Shown here piece after piece: positions 7,965 through 15,594 of a DNA stretch of 19,385 nucleotides. The notes below the pieces were generated by a model that did not search any database, was not told where the DNA came from, and worked only from the letters and a program-made list of their open reading frames with translations. Positions within the stretch are counted from its first letter, which is position 1. Every line of letters starts with the position of its first letter. A program made the position numbers and the translations under genes. The stretch is taken from the NCBI GenBank assembly GCA_028103285.1, contig JAOHNF010000012.1:1-19385 (forward strand), read 5' to 3'. This DNA comes from Candidatus Pelagibacter sp. GTDB taxonomy: Bacteria > Pseudomonadota > Alphaproteobacteria > Pelagibacterales > Pelagibacteraceae.

Positions 7965-8805
7965 TGATTTATTAAAGTCACATGCTAAGTCCTTTTATTG
8001 GGCAAGTTTTTTTCTATCAAAAGAAATATACTCAAAATGTTCTGCCTTATATAATTTTTGTAGAACCTTAGATGATATTGTGGATGATTCAGATAACCTA
8101 GAAATTAAAAAAAAAAATTTTTTAAAATTTAAAAATGATTTTACTAATAGAAATTTAGAAAATCTTATTATAAAATCAATGTGGCAAGTCATCGAAGAAG
8201 AAAATATTTCAAAAAAAATAATATTTGATTTATTTGATGGTGTTGAAACAGATTTGTTCGAGAGCGTTAAAATAAAATCAAAAAAAGATTTATTGGTATA
8301 CTCCTATCGAGTTGCTGGAACAGTGGGGTTGATGATGTCAAAAATTTTAAAAGTTAAAAATAAAGAATCTTTAAAAGGAGCTATAGATTTAGGTATAGCT
8401 ATGCAATTAACAAACATTGCCAGGGATGTAATTGAAGATAAAAATCGAAATCGAGAATATATTGAGTTCAGTTTTTCATCTATAAAGGAAACAGTCTATA
8501 GTGCTGAAATGTTTTATAAAAAATCTTTCTTTGCAATAAGAAGCATTCCTATCAAATCTAGATTTTCTGTTATCGTCGCTAGACGAGTATACAGAAAAAT
8601 TGGAGATTATATTCTTAAACAAGAAAATATTGAAAAATACAGGGATGCAGGAAAAATTTATGTCCCACTTTCGTCAAAAATCTTAGAAACTATTTTATCA
8701 ATTTTTGACTTTTTAAGATTACTCTTTGTTAAAAATATTAGTTACTATAATAACGAAAATCATATTACTTTAAATCAAGAAATTAATTTAAATGAAAGAA
8801 TTTGA
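7957..8805 (+). CDS. crtB: Phytoene synthase CrtB
   Basis: CrtB (282 residues) joins two geranylgeranyl diphosphates head to head to give phytoene, the first committed carotenoid step. The first Asp-rich motif is LDDIVDD at 38-44. The second is NIARDVIED at 153-161 within a squalene/phytoene synthase signature, and YSYRVAGTVGLMM lies at about 115-127. I place the start at 7957, not at the in-frame ATG at 7903. The shorter form begins NNDLLKSHAKSFYWAS, the normal CrtB N-terminus, and uses the compact ATGAATAA overlap with crtI. The longer form would add 18 residues that merely read crtI in another frame. The substrate requires a GGPP synthase (crtE), which is not in the window. Confidence 0.95.
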   Translation: MNNDLLKSHAKSFYWASFFLSKEIYSKCSALYNFCRTLDDIVDDSDNLEIKKKNFLKFKNDFTNRNLENLIIKSMWQVIEEENISKKIIFDLFDGVETDLFESVKIKSKKDLLVYSYRVAGTVGLMMSKILKVKNKESLKGAIDLGIAMQLTNIARDVIEDKNRNREYIEFSFSSIKETVYSAEMFYKKSFFAIRSIPIKSRFSVIVARRVYRKIGDYILKQENIEKYRDAGKIYVPLSSKILETILSIFDFLRLLFVKNISYYNNENHITLNQEINLNERI

Positions 8806-9862
8806 TTACATAATAATTGGCGGCGGCTGTGCAGGTTTATCGTTGGCTTATGAGCTCGAGTTACATAACAAGTTATTAGATAAAACTCTGGCTATAGTTG
8901 AAACTAGAATAAATTATAAAAGAGACAAAACATGGTCTTTCTGGAAAGTTTATGATCATAATTTTCATGATTGTGTAATTAAAAGTTGGAATAATTTTTC
9001 AATTAATACCTCTGAGGGTTCATGTGAATTAAGAAATGAGAAGTATCCATATCAGAGCATAGATAGTGAGAAATTTTATAATAAGATAAACTTAAAACTT
9101 TCTTTAAATAAAAATATTAAATTTTTTAAGAATCTTGATGAATTAAATACAGATAGTTCAATTATATTTAATAGCGTTTATGACGAATTACCTGATAAAT
9201 CAAAACTTTGGCAGCACTTTCAAGGAATAGAAATTGAGACAAATAATGAGATTTTTGATGACCGAATATTAAATTTAATGGATTTCAATTGCGAACAAAA
9301 GGGCGTTGTGCATTTTTTTTATACTCTACCCTTTTCTAAAAATAAGGCTTTAGTTGAAACAACTTGGATATCTAATTTAGAAAATGACTCTTTCAGGAAT
9401 TACAATTTGCAATTAGAAAATTATATTAAAAATAATTTGGGTATTAAAAATTATCGAGTTAATTTTACTGAAAAAGGAGCAATACCACTATTCTATCCTG
9501 CAGTTAAAAATAAAAATAAAATTAATATTGGTTCCATAGGAGGCATGACAAGATTAAGTACCGGGTATACCTTTCTTAATATTCAGGAACATAGCAAATA
9601 TATAAGAGAGAATTTAGATAATATAAAAAACAAAAAACCTTATCAATTAGGAAAAAAATACGAATTTTTAGATAATATATTTTTAAAAGTTTTAAAAAAT
9701 AATCCTGAAAAAATGCCAAATATTTTTTTAAAAATGTTCAAAGGTTCCACAAATACTGTTATAAAATTTTTATCAAATAAAAGTAATTTTTTTGATGATA
9801 TATCTATAATTTTAAAAATGCCAAAATGGCTTTTTTTAAAAGCTTTGTTTAAAAATGAATAA
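8792..9862 (+). CDS. crtY: Lycopene beta-cyclase CrtY
   Basis: CrtY (356 residues) cyclises both ends of lycopene to give beta-carotene. The N-terminal FAD/NAD-binding pattern GGGCAGLSLAYEL is at 10-22, followed by the cyclase hallmark DKTWSFW at 45-51, and YPYQSIDSEKFY further on. GSIGGMTRLSTGYTF, about two thirds through the chain, matches the second conserved block (GxxGG..rpstGY.f) of the CrtY family. The length is slightly below the usual 380 or so. The gene overlaps crtB by 14 bases and blh by 8. With blh directly downstream, its product beta-carotene is the likely substrate for cleavage to retinal. Confidence 0.93.
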   Translation: MKEFDYIIIGGGCAGLSLAYELELHNKLLDKTLAIVETRINYKRDKTWSFWKVYDHNFHDCVIKSWNNFSINTSEGSCELRNEKYPYQSIDSEKFYNKINLKLSLNKNIKFFKNLDELNTDSSIIFNSVYDELPDKSKLWQHFQGIEIETNNEIFDDRILNLMDFNCEQKGVVHFFYTLPFSKNKALVETTWISNLENDSFRNYNLQLENYIKNNLGIKNYRVNFTEKGAIPLFYPAVKNKNKINIGSIGGMTRLSTGYTFLNIQEHSKYIRENLDNIKNKKPYQLGKKYEFLDNIFLKVLKNNPEKMPNIFLKMFKGSTNTVIKFLSNKSNFFDDISIILKMPKWLFLKALFKNE

Positions 9863-10748
9863 TATTAATTTAAATAGAAATCATACTTTAGTAATTTTTT
9901 TTATTAGTTTAATTTTTTACTTATCCAACCTAAATCTAGATTTTGAGATCATTCCTCTTTTCTGCTTTTTTTTGATTGCTACAATCGGTATTTCACATGG
10001 TGCACTAGACAATCAAAAAGGGAAAGATATTTTAAAATTTTTTAATATTAAGAAGATTCAATTTTTCTACATTACTTATATTTTTTCTTCAGCAATAATT
10101 ATTTTATCATGGATAATTTTACCGATGTTTACTCTACTTCTTTTTCTTGTAGTGGCTTCTTATCATTTTGGAAAAGAAGACTCTGTATTTAAAAATAGAC
10201 CTATTAAAAAATTTTCTAACCTCTTTTTACTATCTAAAGGTTTATTAGTAGTATTGGCTCCTTTTTACTTTCATTTTAATGAAACTAAATACATATTTGA
10301 AATCTTAAATGTGGATGTAATATATATCAATAATAATCTTTTATTAGGGCTAATTGCTTTAAGCTTATTAAGTAATTTTATAATCAGTAAAAATTTTTTT
10401 TTATCTCTTCTAGACTCTTGTACAATTATTCTGCTTAACTTAACTTTTGTACCTCTAATAGCTTTTACAATTTATTTTTGTTTTTTACACTCAATTAGAC
10501 ATTCTTTTACTCTTATAAATGAAATAGATAAAAATAACTTTAAAAATGGACTAATTAATTTTTCTAAAAAAGCATTACCTCTTACTTTGCTCACTGGAAT
10601 AATTTTTTTATTAAGCTTATTTATTCTTAATACATACTATTTATTAAACGCGGCTATTCTTAAAGTAGTATTTATTGGTTTGGCCTCTCTTACGTTTCCG
10701 CATATATTACTTGAATACTTATTGGAAAAAAATGAAAAAAAATCTTAA
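9855..10748 (+). CDS. blh: Beta-carotene 15,15'-dioxygenase Blh (retinal-forming)
   Basis: A polytopic membrane protein of 297 residues belonging to the Brp/Blh family, which cleaves one beta-carotene into two retinals with iron and O2. Hallmarks: ISHGALDN at 46-53 (His48), ASYHFGKEDS at 101-110 (His104), FLHSIRHSF at 210-218 (His212 and His216), and FPHILLEYLL near the C-terminus (His283). The His spacing is close to that of characterised marine Blh enzymes, whose first four such histidines are thought to hold the iron. It starts within the crtY stop region (ATGAATAA, the same overlap string as crtI/crtB) and overlaps ispH by 17 bases. Retinal is the chromophore of proteorhodopsin, so a rhodopsin gene is expected elsewhere in this genome. 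Confidence 0.94.
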   Translation: MNNINLNRNHTLVIFFISLIFYLSNLNLDFEIIPLFCFFLIATIGISHGALDNQKGKDILKFFNIKKIQFFYITYIFSSAIIILSWIILPMFTLLLFLVVASYHFGKEDSVFKNRPIKKFSNLFLLSKGLLVVLAPFYFHFNETKYIFEILNVDVIYINNNLLLGLIALSLLSNFIISKNFFLSLLDSCTIILLNLTFVPLIAFTIYFCFLHSIRHSFTLINEIDKNNFKNGLINFSKKALPLTLLTGIIFLLSLFILNTYYLLNAAILKVVFIGLASLTFPHILLEYLLEKNEKKS

Positions 10749-11676
10749 AATTTATTTAGCTTCCCCAAGAGGTTTTTGTGCTGGAGTAAAACGAGCTATT
10801 GATATAGTGGAAAAATCTCTAACTAAGTATGGGAAGCCTGTGTATGTAAGACACGAGATCGTTCACAATAAACAAGTGGTAGAGGACTTAAAAAAAAAAG
10901 GTGCAGTTTTTGTAGAGGAACTTTCAGATATAAAGGATAGTACAAGACCAGTAATTTTCTCTGCTCACGGCGTTCCAAAGAGCGTTCCAAAGGAGGCAGA
11001 GAGAAAAAAATTATCATTTGTGGATGCAACTTGTCCTTTAGTTTCTAAAGTTCATAGAGAGTCTGAACAGTTATTTAAAAAAGGTTATAATATAATTTTG
11101 ATTGGCCATAAAAATCATCCAGAAGTTATTGGTACAATGGGTCAATTACCTAAAGATTCTATTAAACTTATAGAAACAGCAGATGACGCATCGTTGCTAG
11201 ATGTTAAGCAATTTTCAAAACCAGTTGCTTATATTACTCAAACTACCTTATCTGTAGATGATACAGCGGAAATAATTGAAAATTTGAAAGAAAAATTTCC
11301 AAATATTAAACAACCTATTAAAGAAGATATTTGCTATGCAACTACAAATCGACAATTAGCTGTAAAAAATATTGCTCCAAAATGTGATATGTTTTTTGTT
11401 ATAGGCAGTCGTAATTCATCTAATTCGGTGAGATTAGTTGAGGTAGCTAAAAAAGCAGGATGTAAAAATTCAATGCTAATGTATTTTGAAAAGGAGATAC
11501 CAATAGAAGATCTTAAAAATTCAGATGTAATCGGCATATCCTCTGGGGCATCTGCTCCTGAAGAATTGGTACAAAATTTATTAAGTGAAGTAAAAAAAGA
11601 AAGAGAGGTTACAATAGAAGAAGTGGTTGTTGCGGAAGAAAAAGTAATTTTTAAATTACCTAAAGAACTTAATTAA
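10732..11676 (+). CDS. ispH: 4-hydroxy-3-methylbut-2-enyl diphosphate reductase IspH
   Basis: IspH (LytB, 314 residues) carries out the last step of the MEP pathway, reducing HMBPP to IPP and DMAPP with a 4Fe-4S cluster. The three cluster cysteines are Cys16 (RGFCAGVKRA), Cys101 (DATCPLVSKVH) and Cys201 (DICYATTNRQ). Substrate-binding residues are visible at His45 (RHEIVHNK), His79 (SAHGVP), His129 and the catalytic Glu131 (NHPEVIGTMGQ), and in SRNSSNS near 226-232. The start at 10732 gives the normal N-terminus (KIYLASPRGFCAG). An upstream in-frame ATG at 10675 would only add residues read from within blh. The 17-base overlap places precursor supply in the same message as the carotenoid genes. 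In many alphaproteobacteria ispH is followed by thrB and rnhA, as here. Confidence 0.97.
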   Translation: MKKNLKIYLASPRGFCAGVKRAIDIVEKSLTKYGKPVYVRHEIVHNKQVVEDLKKKGAVFVEELSDIKDSTRPVIFSAHGVPKSVPKEAERKKLSFVDATCPLVSKVHRESEQLFKKGYNIILIGHKNHPEVIGTMGQLPKDSIKLIETADDASLLDVKQFSKPVAYITQTTLSVDDTAEIIENLKEKFPNIKQPIKEDICYATTNRQLAVKNIAPKCDMFFVIGSRNSSNSVRLVEVAKKAGCKNSMLMYFEKEIPIEDLKNSDVIGISSGASAPEELVQNLLSEVKKEREVTIEEVVVAEEKVIFKLPKELN

Positions 11677-12645
11677 ATGGCTGTTTACACAAAACTTGAA
11701 GAAAAAGATATCAATAAAATTTTATCCAATTATTCAATTGGAAAATTAAAATCTTATAAAGGAATACAAGAAGGTATTGAAAATACAAATTATTACTTAT
11801 TAGTAGAAGAAAAAAAGTATATTTTAACTATTTACGAAAAAAGAGTTAATCCAAAAGACTTGCCTTTTTTTTCAAGTATAATGACAGGCCTAAACCATAA
11901 TAATTTTAAATGTCCTGTTCCGATTATTAATAATCACAATGAGACTATTTCAGATTATAGTGGTAAAAAATTAATGATTGTCTCATTCCTAGAAGGTAAG
12001 GCTAAACAAGTTCTAACACCTAATGATTGTAAACAAGTCGGTATAGAAGTTGCTAAAATGCATGAAATCACCAAAGAATTTAAAGTTAGGAGAAATAATG
12101 ACTTGTCGATTATATCATGGAGAAAGTTATTTTACTCGGTGAAAGATCGATGTGTAAAAATAGATAAAAACCTCCCAAAATTAATTGAAGCAAACCTAAT
12201 TGATGTTGAAAAAAATTGGCCAAAAAATTTACCTAAAGGAATTATTCACGCTGACTTATTTAGTGACAATATTTTTTTTTATAATGAAAAATTTAACGGA
12301 ATAATAGATTTTTATTTTTCCTGTAATGATTTTTATTCTTTTGAAATTGCTATCTGTTTCAATGCTTTATGCTTTGATGGTCAGAAAAATAATTTAAGTT
12401 TTAATGTTACAAAAGCAAAAAATTTTATTGATGGTTATTCCTCAATTAGAAAGCTTTTAGACGAAGAAAGAGAGAGTATTAAAGTTTTATCACAAGGAGC
12501 TGCATTAAGATTTTTACTTACAAGAGTATTTGATGCCCTAAATACTGTTGAAGGAGCAATTGTAAAAGTTAAGGATCCACTTGAATACCTAAAGAGACTT
12601 GAATTTCACAAGAATTCAAAAAATTATGAGGATTATTTCTTTTAA
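11677..12645 (+). CDS. thrB: Homoserine kinase, APH-type ThrB
   Basis: A 322-residue kinase of the aminoglycoside phosphotransferase fold. It phosphorylates homoserine, the step before threonine synthase. The catalytic loop GIIHADLFSDNIFF has His191, Asp193 and Asn198, and the metal-binding Asp is at 211 in GIIDFYFSCNDFYSFEIA. The N-terminal lobe contains GIQEGIENTNYYL (about 29-41), matching the 'G...G.eNtNY.l' block that marks ThrB of this type in alphaproteobacteria, as distinct from choline or aminoglycoside kinases. The ATG directly follows the ispH stop. The gene for the next enzyme, thrC, is also in the window but on the other strand. Confidence 0.92.
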   Translation: MAVYTKLEEKDINKILSNYSIGKLKSYKGIQEGIENTNYYLLVEEKKYILTIYEKRVNPKDLPFFSSIMTGLNHNNFKCPVPIINNHNETISDYSGKKLMIVSFLEGKAKQVLTPNDCKQVGIEVAKMHEITKEFKVRRNNDLSIISWRKLFYSVKDRCVKIDKNLPKLIEANLIDVEKNWPKNLPKGIIHADLFSDNIFFYNEKFNGIIDFYFSCNDFYSFEIAICFNALCFDGQKNNLSFNVTKAKNFIDGYSSIRKLLDEERESIKVLSQGAALRFLLTRVFDALNTVEGAIVKVKDPLEYLKRLEFHKNSKNYEDYFF

Positions 12646-13073
12646 TGAAATACAAAATTTATACAGATGGCGCTTGCTCGGGTAATCCAGGTCCTGGAGG
12701 ATGGGGTGCAGTAATTTTTGATGAAAATAATAATCAAAAAAATATTTCTGGAAGTAATAAAAATACAACAAATAATCGCATGGAACTATCAGCGGCTATT
12801 ATGGCACTAGAAAAGATTAAAACTGATTCTGAAATTACAATTTATACAGACTCTACTTATGTCAAAAATGGTATTACAGAATGGGTTTTAAAATGGAAAG
12901 AAAATGGATGGAAAAATTCTAATAAAGAACCAGTTAAAAATAAAGATCTTTGGGTAGAATTGGATAATTTATGTGAGCGAAATCAAGTTAGTTGGAAATG
13001 GATTAAAGGGCATTCTACCAATAGATATAACAATTTAGCAGATAAACTAGCTACTCAAGCTATAAAAGCTTAA
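12645..13073 (+). CDS. rnhA: Ribonuclease HI
   Basis: RNase HI (142 residues) cleaves the RNA strand of RNA-DNA hybrids, removing primers and R-loops. All four metal-binding acidic residues are visible: Asp8 (YTDGACSGNPGPGGWGAV), Glu47 (NNRMELSAA), Asp69 (IYTDSTYV) and Asp133 (NNLADKLA). The helper His123 stands in KGHS. A basic W-rich handle region (VLKWKENGWKNSNKEPVKN, about 81-99) is present, as in E. coli RNase HI. The start shares one base with the thrB stop (TAATG). The 3' end overlaps the convergent peroxiredoxin gene by four bases. Confidence 0.97.
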   Translation: MKYKIYTDGACSGNPGPGGWGAVIFDENNNQKNISGSNKNTTNNRMELSAAIMALEKIKTDSEITIYTDSTYVKNGITEWVLKWKENGWKNSNKEPVKNKDLWVELDNLCERNQVSWKWIKGHSTNRYNNLADKLATQAIKA

Positions 13074-13085
13074 ATTTCTTTTATA
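13061..13085. terminator. Weak inverted repeat at the convergent gene ends, possible terminator
   Basis: TATAAAAG at 13061-13068 and CTTTTATA at 13078-13085 form a perfect 8-base inverted repeat around a 9-base loop that contains both stop codons. Only one G-C pair is present and the T-tract after it is short (TTTT a few bases later on the plus strand), so it is a poor classical terminator. It is listed because no other candidate exists where the two long gene series meet. Confidence 0.25.
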
Positions 13086-13558
13086 AAATTTTCTGCAGCA
13101 GAAATTTCACAAGCAGCTGTGTCCTCTTCTACTTTAATTGATTTAATTACATTATTGTCAATTAACATTGTATATCTGGCAGACCTCATACCAAGACCTT
13201 TATCTGTTCTGTCAATTTCAGCTCCAATAGATTTTGTAAATTCACAGTATGGATCAGCTGCCATAAATATTTTATCGCCTACATTTTGGCTATCTCCCCA
13301 TGCCCTCATTACATTAGCGTCATTAACAGACACACAAATAATTTTTGTAACACCTTTTTTTTTAACTTCTTCGTAATTATTAACATAGCCCGGCAAATGT
13401 TTGGCTGAACATACTTTTGTAAATGCACCTGGCACCCCAATGACTATGGCTTTATGATTTTCCAGCAATTTTGTGCTTTTAATTTTTTCAGGTACACCAC
13501 TTTCATTAATGTGAAAAAAGTCTATTGATGGTATTTTGTCACCTTCTTTAATTTTCAT
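13070..13558 (-). CDS. Peroxiredoxin, Prx5 type
   Basis: A 162-residue thiol peroxidase of the Prx5 (PrxV, atypical) group, reducing hydrogen peroxide and alkyl hydroperoxides in the cytoplasm. The peroxidatic Cys50 lies in GVPGAFTKVCSAKHLPGY, the diagnostic block of this subfamily. The catalytic Arg is likely the one in RSARYTM further on. A second cysteine at 150 (TAACEIS) could act in disulfide formation, though bacterial Prx5 members often rely on glutaredoxin instead; no glutaredoxin domain is fused here. It is the last gene of the minus-strand series: its ATG shares one base with the thrC stop, and its tail overlaps rnhA. A peroxidase cotranscribed with oxidase genes suits oxidative stress, but that is inference. 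Confidence 0.92.
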   Translation of the reverse strand: MKIKEGDKIPSIDFFHINESGVPEKIKSTKLLENHKAIVIGVPGAFTKVCSAKHLPGYVNNYEEVKKKGVTKIICVSVNDANVMRAWGDSQNVGDKIFMAADPYCEFTKSIGAEIDRTDKGLGMRSARYTMLIDNNVIKSIKVEEDTAACEISAAENFIKEI

Positions 13559-14931
13559 TATATTTTATTTAAAATGTATTTTTTTACTTCAGAAATATTA
13601 TTCTCTAATATATCAAATTTTTCATCTTTATCGACAAATTTTTCTAATTGCTTGGGCGGTTTTATATCTTTTCCAGTTGCTTCTTTTACGGTTTCAAAAA
13701 ATTTATAAGGATGTGCTGTTCCTAGTGCTATAACATCTGTTAGGTTTTCTGTCTTGTAGATTGCTCCAAATGCAGTTGCTGTATGTGGATCAATAACAAA
13801 TTGTTTTTTTTGGTTTACTTCTTTAATTATATTGACTGTTTCTTTGTCACTTATTCTAATAGCTAAAAAGTCTTTTTTAATTTCCTTTATCTCTTTTTCA
13901 TTTAGCTGGAAAAAACCTTTATCATTTAAACTATTCATCATAGATTTAACTTTATAATCATTTTCTCCTACTATATAAAATAATAATCGCTCAAAATTAC
14001 TTGATATTTGAATGTCCATACTTGGTGAAAGCGTAGGCTTTACTTTGTCAGGCTTGTATTCACCTTTATTAATTACTCTTTGTAGAATATCGTTTTCATT
14101 TGTAGCTACTATCAGCTTATCAATAGGTAAGCCCATTTTTTTTGCAACATATCCTGCAAATATATCTCCGAAATTTCCAGTAGGTACAGAAAAACTAATT
14201 TTTTTTTTATTAAGCTTAAAATAAGAATAGAAATAATAAACAATTTGGCAAATGATTCTTGCCCAATTAATTGAATTAACACCTGACATGTTAATCTTTT
14301 CTCTGAATTCATTTTCATTAAAAAGTTCTTTTACAATTTTTTGGCAATCATCAAAAGATCCTTTGATTGCTAAATTATAAACATTATTAGAACCAATTGT
14401 AGTCATTATTCTTCTTTGAACATTAGAAATCTTATTATGTGGATGAAGAACAAATAAATTAATATTTTCTCTGTCATTAAGTGCTGCTATTGCCGCTGAT
14501 CCTGTATCACCAGACGTTGCTACTAAGATATTTACTGATTTCTCTTTTGCTACTTTTAAATGATCATACATATTTCCTATAACTTGCATTGCAATATCTT
14601 TAAAAGCTAAAGTAGGTCCATGGTAAAGTTCAAGAAGATTTATTTTTCCAATTTTTTTAATACTTACAACTTCTTTATCCTCAAATCCTTGGTATGCTTT
14701 TTTAATTAAAGATTTTAGTTCTATTTTATCAATATCGTTAGAACAGAAATTAAATAAGATTTCTGTAGCAAGATCTTCATATGTTAATTGACTTAAGTTA
14801 TCTAACTCAGATTTATCGTAATGCTTTATTTCTGATGGTAAAAATAATCCACCACCTGGAGCTAGACCTCTTAGAAAGATATCTTTAAAACTAAATTTTA
14901 AGGATTTATCTCTAGTGCTAAAATAATTCAT
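13558..14931 (-). CDS. thrC: Threonine synthase ThrC
   Basis: ThrC (457 residues) converts O-phosphohomoserine to threonine with PLP. The N-terminus MNYFSTRD fits the family ('Y.STRg'), followed by GLAPGGGLFLP at about 22-32. The PLP-binding lysine is Lys111 in HGPTLAFKDIAMQ, and the phosphate-binding loop is VATSGDTGSAAIAAL near 141-155. SVPTGNFGDIFAGYVAKKMGLP is the conserved central block. The length matches the longer class of ThrC found in proteobacteria and fungi. The start overlaps the surf1 stop as ATGA, and the stop overlaps the peroxiredoxin start by one base. It works directly after ThrB (11677-12645), which is transcribed toward it from the other strand. Confidence 0.96.
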   Translation of the reverse strand: MNYFSTRDKSLKFSFKDIFLRGLAPGGGLFLPSEIKHYDKSELDNLSQLTYEDLATEILFNFCSNDIDKIELKSLIKKAYQGFEDKEVVSIKKIGKINLLELYHGPTLAFKDIAMQVIGNMYDHLKVAKEKSVNILVATSGDTGSAAIAALNDRENINLFVLHPHNKISNVQRRIMTTIGSNNVYNLAIKGSFDDCQKIVKELFNENEFREKINMSGVNSINWARIICQIVYYFYSYFKLNKKKISFSVPTGNFGDIFAGYVAKKMGLPIDKLIVATNENDILQRVINKGEYKPDKVKPTLSPSMDIQISSNFERLLFYIVGENDYKVKSMMNSLNDKGFFQLNEKEIKEIKKDFLAIRISDKETVNIIKEVNQKKQFVIDPHTATAFGAIYKTENLTDVIALGTAHPYKFFETVKEATGKDIKPPKQLEKFVDKDEKFDILENNISEVKKYILNKI

Positions 14932-15587
14932 TTCTTTTTTCTAAAATATAAATAATAAAGTAGAATTGATATTGCTATCGAATACCAAGTTATAGCATAT
15001 TTAAGGTGATTATTCGGCACATCAATTGTAATTTTTCTAGGTAAAGGAGCTTTCACATCAAAGTCTTCTAAATATATTATAAAATTACTAAATTTTTTCC
15101 CTGTAAATTTTTCCATATCATCTATATTAACTGAAAACCAAATGTTGCCCTTAATGTCATTGTTGGGTTTAAAAATATTAGCTTTATAAATTTTTCTCAG
15201 AAGTCCAGTAACCTTTGTGCTGCCTTGCATAAAGTTGATTTCAGGAAGCTCTTTAAGTTCTTTAGGTATCCATCCTCTATTCACTAAAACAATTTCCTTA
15301 TCAACAGTTTCGAAAGGAGTTATTACATCAAAACCTGGTTTTCCTTTTTGGTTTAGACTGTAAAGATAAATTTGCTCTTTAAAATTATATGAACCATCAG
15401 AAACAACTCTTTGGTAATTTTTCTTAATTGAATTAGAATATTTTATCGGAATTGAATTTAAGCCAAAAGTAATCTCGCTTATCAACTCCATTTTCCACTG
15501 CAAGCGATAAAGTTGCCATGTTCCAAGGATACAGAACAATGTAATGAATAATGCTAAAAATAACTGAAAGAGAAATAGTCTTTTCAA
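14928..15587 (-). CDS. SURF1 family cytochrome oxidase assembly protein
   Basis: A 219-residue inner-membrane protein helping heme a insertion into cytochrome c oxidase subunit I. It has the family build: a membrane helix near each end (about 4-22 and about 196-213) around a periplasmic domain. Signature blocks are GTWQLYRLQWKMELI at about 22-36, NRGWIPKE in the middle, and HLKYAITWYSIAI near the end. The reading frame opens with a TTG at 15585-15587, eight bases after the ctaE stop. No ATG occurs before the conserved GTWQ block, so TTG (or an ATT two codons upstream) must be the start. In many alphaproteobacteria surf1 follows ctaE, as here, but a DUF983 gene often stands between them and is missing. 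Confidence 0.93.
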   Translation of the reverse strand: MKRLFLFQLFLALFITLFCILGTWQLYRLQWKMELISEITFGLNSIPIKYSNSIKKNYQRVVSDGSYNFKEQIYLYSLNQKGKPGFDVITPFETVDKEIVLVNRGWIPKELKELPEINFMQGSTKVTGLLRKIYKANIFKPNNDIKGNIWFSVNIDDMEKFTGKKFSNFIIYLEDFDVKAPLPRKITIDVPNNHLKYAITWYSIAISILLYYLYFRKKK

Positions 15588-15594
15588 TTTAATA

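Noticed and set aside
10675..10731. Upstream extension of ispH by 19 residues from the ATG at 10675
   Set aside because: It lies wholly inside blh and does not resemble any IspH N-terminus; the family begins at KIYLASPRGFCAG.
6492..11676. The retinal cluster as a recent mobile insertion
   Set aside because: No transposase, integrase, flanking repeat or tRNA is present, and the genes are tightly knitted by overlaps to ispH downstream. Older acquisition is possible but leaves no mark I can see by eye.
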